DNA of 41,197 nucleotides, taken from contig CALSCQ010002226.1 of the NCBI GenBank assembly GCA_943704525.1, positions 1 to 41,197 of the forward strand. Reading direction: 5' to 3'. Positions within the stretch are counted from its first letter, which is position 1; each line of letters begins with the position of its first letter. Shown here one piece after another: positions 1 through 9,119 of this stretch. Below the pieces are notes generated by a model, which saw only the letters and a program-made list of their open reading frames with translations, made no database searches and had not been told where the DNA came from. This DNA is from Pigoraptor vietnamica (lineage: Eukaryota > Opisthokonta > Filasterea). The translations under genes were made by a program, and so were the position numbers.

Positions 1-109
<109 letters not shown>

Positions 110-140
110 CACTCGGCTGCAAAAGTCGCAGCTCACTCAC

Positions 141-2670
141 TTCGGGGATGGCGCGTGGCCCAAAGATGACGATGCCCGGCGAGCCCGTCTTTCCAGCAAC
201 CTTCTGATTAATGCTGTCGAGGTCGAGTATGTCGTTTGGGGGTGCGCTGCCCAGGCCCGTCACGTACGTGCGAGCCTACGCCAAGCGAAGAACAGACGCA
301 CCGTCGTGCAATGAGCAACGGACCGACACGTAGAGGGCGCGCTTGCGTCATCACGCGCAAGTTTGAAAAAAAAAAAAGAAAAAGAAAAAGAAAAAGAAAA
401 AAACACTGCCACGGAGCGAGAAATGCGCTGTGACACAAAGTCTCGCTTACAACTCTTCGCATCGCAGGGTGTGCGTGATAGACGGAGGCAACAAGGAGAA
501 AGGGCACTCACCATGGGGTTGACACCGAGCAAATAGTGGGAAAGCGCGCTCATGGCCTCAAAGTACTTCGTGTCGCCCGTCAGAACGTACTTAAGAAAGA
601 TGGGGTCGGCGTAAATTCCTGCGTGGTTACGAGAGCACGTGCGGATTGAGCGTAATGGCACAGGCAGCGAAAACACACCGTAGGCAAATTCACACCAGCA
701 GAACAGCGCACAACCGAGCACAAAGCGCACGCAGTTATTGACCAAAGCGCTCACCCTGGTTGATCGCAGAGCCCCACGCAATGTTTGGTATGGGACCCAG
801 GACGTACGGGTCGTTGAGTCGCTCCATTACTTGCGTCGCCTCTCTGTCGATCCAACCGAGAAGTATCTCCCGGACCGGTTTGCGTGTGAGCACTGGCGCA
901 ATGAGGTAGTCGAAAAAATACGCCGACCGAATCGTCCCGTCGTAGATGTTCAGGTCGAGCATCGAGTACGTCTGCGGCCACGCGGGAGAGTTCGGCGGCG
1001 ACAGCTCCAACACGCACGCTTCAAAAGCGTCGTGGAAGCTCTCGTTTCCAGTGGCGAGGAAAAGGTGCAGCGCAGCGTACATGTTCACGGCCGGCTTGCG
1101 CTCGACCGTGTTGTGAGATGTCCAGTCCCACGCGCGCAAGGCCCGCGAGAGCAGTTCGTCCGCGCGCGTCGCGTTGAACGGGCGGAGGAGTCGGGACGCG
1201 TGCGCGAACATGCCGGCGCCGCTGGCCGTCGTGTGATACGTGCGTCGGAAAGTGCGGTAGGTGAGGCGATCGTTGCCAGCATTGTCGTTGTCCACCTGCG
1301 CGAGGGATTTGTCAAAGAGATTGTGAGACAGCGACGACAGAAAAACCAAGCAGCCGAGGAGAAGAGCCAAGGAACGCCCGCCTTCTAGCGGCAGAGGCAA
1401 CATGAGCGACCGATGAGATAAGAGAAAAGCGCGCACGAGGGCGACGTTCGACTCACCGGATGCCTGTACGACTCTGTGCCGCCGCGCACGCCGCCGTCGC
1501 TCTCCTGCAGGTCCTCCCACAGGTGCATCGCCCACAGCGCCTCGTCGAGGAGGTCGGGCAGGTCGTTTCGGGACTCGGGAATGTCGAGCACATAATCCGC
1601 GACGTCGTCTTGCAAGAGCTCGTAGTACTGCAGCAGCATCGCGGGGAATATTGTGTGCGATGGACCGCGGTCGTAATCGCCTGCGTCGTGATAACCGCCG
1701 TGGATGGGGCGGGAGGGATAGGTCGAACACCCGCCGAGACACTGGGACATGGAAGGCAGTTCAGCAAAGGGATGTTACAGAACTTGCACAGATGCACGGC
1801 GGGCACACACGCAGGCGAGCTTACGCACAGACAGACACACAGACACACACACACACACCCCGACGCAGACACATAGACACAGACACACACCCACACAGAC
1901 ACACAGACACACACACACACACATACACACAGACACACACAGACACAACACACACACACAGACACACACACACACACACACGCGTACACACACACACAAA
2001 GCCGGACCCACACAATCGAACAGGGCGACGCACCGATTCCTCCGAAACAAACTCCAGCGGCGTTGCGTCCGTGACGAGCACTTCCGTGTGGCACGTGCAC
2101 CTCGTCCAGTGCGTGTAGTTGGCCTCGAGCGCCGTGCCGCACCGCTTGTGATACAGGGCGCGCGTGATCGTGTACCACAGCGAGTCCGTGAACGCCGCAC
2201 CGACGCCGAATGGGTGGCTGCAGCCAAAGCCCTGCACGACAACGCGGTAAGGACCGCCCGCGGGGAGATCGCCGAGATCCATCCGATACACGTGTTCCCC
2301 ACTGGAGAGCCACCCGCCGTTATCGAAGCCGAGATAGGCCGTGCTGCGGGGCGACAACACAACATTTCCCGCGGCGTCGACGACGTAATACAAGGGAGGG
2401 GACGCAACCTTGAAAGCGCCGAGATCACCGAGGAAGATGCCCAGATTTGCAAAGCGAGTGCGAGCACTTTCGTAGTAGCCGACCTGGTTTGCGTGCACTG
2501 CCTCGCACACCGTCGCCTTCTCCGAGAACGCGAGGGAGGCGTGCAGCCCATTTGGACCCACGATAGCATAAGTGGTCCTGCAGGCGTTTTGAAGAGTACA
2601 TTTGGGACAAGTGTTTCGTAATGCAACAAGTGCGCCCGTGCGTGCCACAGTGCATGTGCTCGTGTCGTGG

Positions 2671-2703
<33 letters not shown>

Positions 2704-2759
2704 GTGTGTGTGTGTGTATATGTGTGTGTGTTGTGTGTGTGTGTTATGTGTGTGTGTGT

Positions 2760-2800
<41 letters not shown>

Positions 2801-3254
2801 GGTGTGTGTGTGTGCGAGTGTGTGTGTGCGTCCGGCGTGTGCGTACACTTATGCGCCCATGCGCAAAGTCACTGGCACTTTGCACGTGGCACACTCCGGC
2901 ATCATCAACCCACCCTTCCACGAACGGGGCGTCCAGCACAATGTACATCTTGTGTCTCATCGTAATCGCGTTCTGGTCGTGGGCCTCCTGAAACCACACA
3001 AACGAGAACCTCCCAACGGCCGTCGCCGCCTTGCCATTGACTGTCCACGCAGAGGCATCTTGCACGGGTGCAGCCGCGCTGCTCGGCGCCTCAAGGGTCA
3101 CGAGAATCGCCCTATCCGACGCCGTGCCGAGGGTGACGACGCTGTACGGTGCGTCGACGCTCGGCGGCGCTGCGTCGCCTTGAGCTCCGCGAGCGAGACA
3201 CACGGCGAGTACGATTACAAGAAGATCACGCGCACGTTTTCTTGCGTTCCCCAT
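141..3254 (-). CDS. Secreted GH9 (endoglucanase-like) protein with N-terminal CelD_N-type domain, 3' partial
   Basis: Predicted secreted glycoside hydrolase family 9 protein. Exons on the minus strand: 2914-3254, 2034-2577, 1457-1741, 755-1295, 512-618, 141-275 (651 codons, all phases compatible). The gene runs off the left edge. Residues 1-26 are a signal peptide rich in Leu, Val and Ala. A beta-sandwich region follows (about 30-270, with VHANQVGYY), as in CelD_N modules. The catalytic domain starts near 296 and contains HDAGDYD (D314, D317), the position of the GH9 nucleophilic-water aspartates, and later NPM-ARTYVTGLG, the start of the first GH9 signature. The His-x-Arg that normally ends that signature is not visible in the last exon. 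The general-acid Glu region would lie off the window. Introns 1 and 2 hold CA/TG microsatellites. The assignment to GH9 is solid; cellulose as substrate is inferred. Confidence 0.9.
366..403. repeat. A-rich (AAAAAG)n tract in a GH9 intron
   Basis: Polypurine tract of A runs punctuated by single G, inside the GH9 intron at 276-511. On the coding strand it is a pyrimidine tract about 90 bases upstream of the acceptor (GGCGTAG|GCT at 275). Confidence 0.9.
1826..2000. repeat. Imperfect (CA)n microsatellite in GH9 intron 2
   Basis: CA repeats interrupted by GACA and CGCA variants fill most of the intron at 1742-2033. The coding strand of GH9 carries the TG version. Open frames of alternating His-Thr or Cys-Val here are artefacts of the repeat. 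Confidence 0.95.
2666..2832. repeat. Imperfect (TG)n microsatellite in GH9 intron 1
   Basis: TG repeat with TTG, TATG and GAG interruptions within the intron at 2578-2913. The coding strand of GH9 carries the CA version, opposite in orientation to intron 2. Confidence 0.95.
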
Positions 3255-3368
3255 GCTGAAGCAGGGGCAAGGTACCCGTGAACGGGACGGCTTGGACCCT
3301 CACGCAGCGCCCTTCTCTTCAGTCGTGAATGACGACCACCAGGACTCGGAAGTGTCCGGCCGGCACTG

Positions 3369-3397
3369 ACTGACAGGGTCAGCCAGTAACTGTCAGT
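3369..3397. repeat. Short inverted repeat (8-base arms)
   Basis: ACTGACAG at 3369-3376 is matched by CTGTCAGT at 3390-3397 with a 13-base loop. It lies 115 bases upstream of the GH9 start codon, so it is in the 5' leader or promoter. Function unknown. Confidence 0.6.
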
Positions 3398-3555
3398 TAA
3401 ACAAAATCGAATTAGACCGTCACCTTTTGTCGAGAACCCCTTCTTTCTGCGGTTATCTCGACAGCAGCTAGCACACAGACAAGCAAGATTACGCAGGTGT
3501 GTGTGCGTAGACACTCTGAGTGCGATTCGATCCTGCGTCAGTGAGGAAAGAGCAG

Positions 3556-3576
3556 GGGTACTCCCGGGGAGTACCC
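3556..3576. repeat. Perfect 10-base-arm palindrome
   Basis: GGGTACTCCC at 3556-3565 and its reverse complement GGGAGTACCC at 3567-3576 flank a single G. It lies about 300 bases upstream of the GH9 start. It could bind a dimeric factor. No terminal repeats of a mobile element were found around it. Confidence 0.75.
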
Positions 3577-4049
3577 TTGGGAAAAAAAGACTCCCACCGT
3601 CGCCAGGAAAGAAATCGGAACTTTGTATTAGATGTAGGGTGAGGGTTTCACATTCATCGGAATGCCATCGAAAGTAGATCTTTCTATGTATTTATTGAGC
3701 TCCACCTTTCACCATTCACAGAATAAGTAGAAATTTCGGGGAATTCATGTCGACATTTTTTCCGATGCCAAAATAGGCAGTGACTCACACTTCCCTTCCA
3801 TTGTGCGGTGAAAGAGTGTGCCGGCGCGCCCTGATCGACGCTGAATCGGTCAAGATGCTGTGTACAGTCATGCTTCCATTGGAACGGGCACTATGATACC
3901 TCGGCAGTTCTCGAGCCGCCCAACTGAAGAACTGAATGTGACTGGCGCAACCGAGAGCTCGGCCGGCCGCCGGCATCAGTCACGTCGCCGGCGTGCCGGC
4001 TGCGGCCCCCCGGCGGCCGTGGCACGGCAGTGAGCCAGGCGTACCCGCC

Positions 4050-5290
4050 GGCGCCGGCGGCTCGTGGAGTGCGTCCTCGACGACCCCCGGCGCACTCCCC
4101 CCGGTTCCGTACGTCGGCGCGGACGGGCCATGAGCGCCGTGGCGCTGCTGCTAGAAGTTCGCCGGTATAGGCGGTGCAGTCAGCCGTGTCACGGGCACTG
4201 ATCGGCCGGTCTCAGGCACTGCACTTGCCGTCAGTCCGTGACGGCCGTTTTCTGATATTGCGGGCGAGGCCGAAGCTGCGATCGACGCGTGGGAGGCGGT
4301 GGGCGAGCGCATCTTCGACTCGATGTCGAGCTCTCAGGCCGCGTCCGCCACGGAGACGCTGTGCCGACTGGTGTGTGTCATTTTGGCGAACTGGCTTCGA
4401 CCGAGCCCTGTGCAATGGCTGCCGCCGTGTTCGCCTGTATTTGAATGTTCGCGCTTCCTTCCACATCGATGTGCCGGCGGCGCGCCAGCCTCCCACTGCC
4501 GTGCCCCTCCGGCACCCGTTTGAAGCGCATCCGGCACTCTTTGCCCTGGCGCCGGCCGCCGGACAAGCTCGGCTGGTTGTGCGCCCGCCGAAATTTCGGC
4601 GGATTCCGAAGGAAGACTGTCCCTATTGGCGGATCCGGCGGTCCCGACCCGGACGCCGTCCGGCCGCGCCGCAAAGTGCACCTTGAAGTTGGCGGCCGGT
4701 TACAGTGACAGCCTCGACGACGACGGCGACTGGTACACTGACGACGAAGACTTTTACGACCGACGACGGCCCCGAGCAACCTATAGGTATGGAAAATATC
4801 GGTCGCTCCCGGTGCAATTTGCGAGTGTGTATCAGTGACTGCACTGCGGCCGTATGGGCGGGTAGAGCTGTCATGGTGCAGTCGGCGGGGCCTCTTCTGA
4901 ATGCCTCACAACAACTCACTGACAGCGAATCAATCCCCGGGCGGTCCGAGGAGTTTCTGCCGCGTCGCAAGCGTCTGCACCCGTCGTCGCCTCTTCCACC
5001 GTTCCCCCTTTCCCCGTCGATCTCGCCGTCCGCGGTGCAGCAGCCAGTCACTGCCTGCTGATTCGGCCGGGCGGCCACTGACGGCCCATGACATTCGGCA
5101 GTCGGCCTGCCGCTGAAACCCGGCGCCCGCCAGCGACGCTCGGCTGCCGACATAGCGTGCGCGGCGTGTGAGAAGGGCGACGCAGCTGCTCAAGTGCGGT
5201 GCGTGTCTCGTGGCGCGCTACTGGCTGTTCCCGCAAGTGCCAAATGGCCGCCGGCGCAGTGGCCGCAGCCGCAGACTGAGCTGGCGATAA
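4050..5290 (+). pseudogene. Old relic of a MYND zinc-finger gene (3' part)
   Basis: Diverged remnant of the same family as the two copies downstream. At about 4055-4110 it retains the nucleotide equivalent of VECxLDDPRRTP, followed by a segment like the intact copy's VGRGIAVPLMVFLL. At about 4265-4380 a helical segment (DAWEAVGERIFDSM) resembles the intact copy's DKDWHGIAPMLM region. At about 5150-5290 the MYND exon is recognisable base by base against 8825-8975, including the shared GGCGATAAAC after the stop, but the finger is broken by short insertions and lost frame. From the LDDPRRTP match to the end the relic is about 1.2 kb, against 2.1 kb in the intact copy. The 5' half is missing or unrecognisable. 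Limits are approximate. Confidence 0.7.
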
Positions 5291-5317
5291 ACTGAAAAAA
5301 GCAGGAAACCAGGTGCA

Positions 5318-5325
5318 TGACGTCA
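5318..5325. promoter_or_regulatory. TGACGTCA (CRE-type) palindrome upstream of MYND copy A
   Basis: A perfect bZIP/CRE-type octamer 104 bases upstream of the ATG at 5429. The same octamer lies 90 bases upstream of the next copy, although the surrounding spacer has diverged. Confidence 0.45.
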
Positions 5326-5428
5326 CGTAAAGTGATTACCATTCGCACTCCAAAGTACTTAGCATAATTGTTTCAGTATCTCGATGCCGTTAGGGACCAC
5401 GTCGAGCGCACGTGCGCACGTGGCGGTA

Positions 5429-8400
5429 ATGGCGACCATGGCGACCATGGCTTGCAGCGCCGATGTGTGCGTCTTTTTGCGCGTGTTTACAGACGACGAC
5501 ACACTAGCGCGCGCTCATCATCTTGACGCGCATTGTGTGGTGGAGGCCCTCCGTTTGTTGCTCCTCGTGGCGTACGAACAGATCCTCCTCAAGGGAGAGC
5601 CTGAGCGGACAGTGTTGGCTTTGCACAAGGACGCTGAGGTGGGTTCGTCCCTTCACCAGGTGGATGTGTGCGTTGTGCTTTTTGCTGGGTTGCTTCGTCA
5701 CTTCATCAGGTGGATGTGCTCACTCATAGCGCTTCGCTTCACCGCGCCGTGCTGACAACACGCATCGTCCCACAGGCGGCGCAACGCGTCCGAAAGGCTT
5801 GGGAGCGCGCTCTTGATCTGATGTTTGACGTCTACGCGCGCGGCTTGCGCGGTGAGCTCGCTGGCCTCTCCGTCGACGAGGAGGCGTGGAAGCGCGTGTG
5901 GATTGGGCTTGCCTCAGTCACCGTACATACCGCGGCCGAGGACGTCGGTTCGGTGTGGTGGAAGATGGCCTCGCAGCTGCTCCTCGTCTTCTCCCTCTGC
6001 CGCTTCCGAGAGCTGTGTCCGCAGCCCGTCTTCGACATGCTGCGCGAGGACAAAAAACTCGAGGCGTCGCTCTATGAGGCTGCCGGGGGCACAGGGCAAA
6101 CGCCGACGTCCACGACGACGAACCGCGCGCCGTGCGCGTGCATGGCGTTTCTTCACCTCTACAGACACGTCGCCGAGTTTCCTGCGATGCACACGCGCTG
6201 TGCGTTGGCGGTCCTCGGGTTTAGGGGCGTTCCTATAGACTATACATTGGAGTACCTCGGCGAAGCCATCAAAGTGCGCAGCATACGAGAGAATCTCGAT
6301 GGCGCTTTGCGCGATCGCATGGCGCAGCTCACGCGTGCCATCCACGCGGACGGAAAGGTGAACGAATCGTTGATAAGTGAATGCGTGGAACTGTCAATTG
6401 CGCTGCAGCACGCTGCGTACGATCAGAGGGATGCCATCTGCTGCGACGAGCACGACGATCCTTCTTCCTCTGCCCCAGGGCGAGCGAGCCGCAAAGTTGC
6501 CGCGACGACGGAACATAACGGGCGGCGCCTCCTGCCGTTACTCGCGGGTTGCCGCGCCGGTCGCCAGTCCACTCGAAAGGTGTGGAGGTACGCGAAAGAG
6601 CTGCCGATTCTTTGGACCGCACTGAAGGCCGGTCTCACCCTCCGCGACGGCTTGGTCGCCAACGACAGCGAGCACGGAGTGTTGCAGGGCATTCTAAGGC
6701 TCCGTATGGACTCCGTCGGTTTGCAGGCCGTTCTCGAGCAGCAGAGGTGGGACGCACCAATGCGCTAGACCTCACTGGCGTGAGCGACAGCCGTCTGAAT
6801 CCGCTTGTTCGGACACTTGTTCCTCCGTGCTCGGTGTCCACAAGTGAGGATGCGCTGGCGTACGCGCAGCTGGTCGAGTGCATTTTGGACGACCCTCGTC
6901 GCACTCCCGCGTTCGATGCGCTCTTCTTCCCTTGGCTTGGGCGTGGAATTGTCTCTTCCCTTATGCTGTTTCTGCATCGCGCCTGCATTCGCGAGGGCGC
7001 TGCGAGGGCTAAAAACGCGCGGTCGGACGTCGAGCTTTTCTCGCGAGTGTTGGCACGTATGTGCGAACACACGCCGCCCCTACCTGCCGCGAACGTCGAA
7101 AAGGACTGGCATGAAATCTCGTCGATGTTGATGGAGCGGCTTGCTAGCGCGCTTACCAACATGGACTTCGGCCTTGCGCGCCAAATTGTGCGCGTGGCGG
7201 CGTCTCTTGGCAGGGTGTACGGCGCGACGGTGCTCGATGGAAGGCGCGTCGATCTCCTCCTGTGCGTGCGAACGGTGGCTCGCGGTCGAGGCGCTGCCGA
7301 AGACTGTTTCTGGCGAATGCAACAACTCGGACACGCAGTTCTTGCTCGAGTGGATTTGCCTCGACGATAACATCGGAGTGCACGACGTCTCGCGCTTGTC
7401 TGAGATGCAGGCCCTGTCCCTGGGGGAGGACCTCCCGAGACGGGCAGAGTTCCTGCGCATGCTGAAGGCGCGCAGCCCCATTTCGACTCCCGCGAAGGTC
7501 GGCGGTACGGAACACGATTGGGTCGACGCCGCTTTTCGCGCTTTCCGCGAATACTTTGACACAGGTTCAGTCGATGCGTTGGTTTCGCTGGGGCGTGAGG
7601 CATCGCACCGCAACGCGCTCGTTGCGTGGAGTTTCGTCGCCGCGCGAAACGTTCGGCACCGCCACTGCTTTCAGGCAATGGTGGTGTGGGAGTGTTCCGT
7701 GTTCACTCCCGACAATGTCGTGGGCGGGTGCGTTGTGTGTGCGCCTATGTGCATGTCTAACTAACTTTCTTCTATATGTGTTGTGTTTCTGTGCTTGTTA
7801 TACTATCCTTCATATTTTGGTTGGCAGAGCTGAATATAGACTCCCGATAGGTTGACTTTGTCATGCTTGTGCTCACATGTACTCACATTTTATGCTCGCG
7901 TTATGCTTAGGCTATCATTGTGCATGGCCGCATGTCCGCACGAGTGCGCGTGCGAGGCTGCGGGCGCACTTGCGGGCTACGCTGTGTCGCAACGGATGCT
8001 GTCGATGTCGGATGTCGTCAATGCGATGGCGCCACTGCGAGAGCGGCATCTCGCCCTCATGGTTATTGCCGCGGCACTTCGCACAGTTCAGCAGCGGATG
8101 GTGGGTCTCTGTAAATGGCCTCTCGTGTGGTTCTGCTTGAGCGCGTGTGTTCATGTCTTCGCGTGCCAGGGCGACCTTGTTGCCGTGATCGCTTGGAAGG
8201 CAACGGGGACGAATATCGCGGATTGGTTGTCGAGCGAACAGCGGAAGGACCCTAAGACGCACCTGCGCCGGCTGGTTAGGACTTTGTTTTTTTTTTTGTG
8301 CATTGCACTCCCATCTACAGCTTTCGCGTTTCGTTGCCAGTCATGTTTGCAATTGGCGGATCGTTTCTCGTCCGCAGTTAGTCGGCATGTGTGCGAAGTG

Positions 8401-8962
8401 AATGCCTGTGTTTGCGCCGCATCGCCTTATGGTCTCCTTTCTTTGCTCCGGCAGGGCCTTTGGTTCGTGTCCCCGGAACAACTGGCGGTACGCTCACGGT
8501 TTGGCTGCGCCGCGTGCGAGTTTAGCCACCATCCGACGGCCATTGCCTTGCACACGTGTGCAAAGGGTGTGTATTTACCTTGTGCGTTCTGCGCGATAGT
8601 GATACGATTATGCGTCCGTAGCCAGTGCGGGTGCAGGGTGGCAGTCTCCTCATTGTCAGATACAAGGCTCCGCAGGTCATCGAGACGCGCCCACGCAACG
8701 CGCGCCGACTGTTTCTTCTGCGAACATCAAGAATGACCCGAACAGTGGGTGCCGCCAAACTGAAGTTCCGCGGGTGCCCAACGCCAATGCGCCTCCATCA
8801 CCCGAACTCGGTCAGCGCACCGAGAAGACGTGCGCGGCGTGTGGGAAGGGCGACGGCAATCTGCTCAAGTGCGGTTCATGTCTCGTGGTGCGCTACTGTT
8901 CCCGCGAGTGCCAAAAGGCCGCGTGGCCGCAGCACCGCCAGGCGTGCGCAGGGCAGCGCTAA
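5429..8962 (+). pseudogene. MYND zinc-finger gene, copy A, frameshifted
   Basis: Paralogue of the intact gene at 9120-12606 with the same six-exon plan: 5429-5638, 5776-7727, 7911-8100, 8170-8274, 8455-8566, 8667-8962. Exon 2 is 1952 bases in both copies, and exons 3, 4 and 5 are 190, 105 and 112 bases in both. Splice signals are all kept. Exon 2 carries two frameshifts relative to the intact copy. One is a one-base loss in a G run near 6749, followed by a stop at 6766-6768. The other is a net 10-base gain at about 7260-7310. Every other exon is open, and the final exon still encodes a complete MYND finger (8831-8953, CxxC...CxxC...YCxxxC...HxxxC). Either a young pseudogene or, less likely, a functional gene with assembly errors. 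The start was chosen by alignment; an in-frame ATG also exists at 5384. Confidence 0.8.
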
Positions 8963-9022
8963 GACCGGCGATAAACTTTTGATCAAAAGCGCGGGAAAAT
9001 GTGAGGCGAAAATGTGGCGTCG

Positions 9023-9030
9023 TGACGTCA
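9023..9030. promoter_or_regulatory. TGACGTCA (CRE-type) palindrome upstream of MYND copy B
   Basis: Perfect octamer 90 bases before the ATG at 9120 and 60 bases after the stop of copy A. The spacer between the two genes is only 157 bases, so promoter and preceding 3' end share it. Another TGACGTCA lies in intron 2 of copy B at 11434-11441. Confidence 0.45.
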
Positions 9031-9119
9031 TGCACTCAATTGACAGTGCCGATACTGTACTTCCATTTTTACATTTACAGAAGCGCGATGCGTTAGGCGC
9101 ATGTGCGCACGTGGCGGAG

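Larger units (their letters stand above)
3255..4049. other. Upstream region of GH9, no gene seen
   Basis: No reading frame with coding character. The stretch holds a hairpin-like inverted repeat at 3369-3397, a 21-base palindrome at 3556-3576, an AT-rich segment at about 3610-3780, and a TGACTCA heptamer at 3781-3787 that matches the AP-1/Gcn4 consensus by sequence only. The GH9 promoter should lie in the part nearest 3254. From about 3950 the sequence turns very G+C-rich and merges into the MYND relic. Confidence 0.6.

Noticed and set aside
1821-2829. Long frames encoding alternating His-Thr or Cys-Val
   Set aside because: They are translations of CA/TG microsatellites in GH9 introns.
2835-2913. 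Extension of GH9 exon 1 to the residues WVDDAGVCHVQ
   Set aside because: No donor in that extension has the phase needed to join exon 2. GG|GTGGGT at 2913 does, and it gives the family pattern VEG-TTYAIV.
4050-5290. Mobile element as the source of the odd G+C-rich stretch
   Set aside because: No terminal repeats, target-site duplication or transposase-like frame. Direct similarity to MYND exons explains it better.
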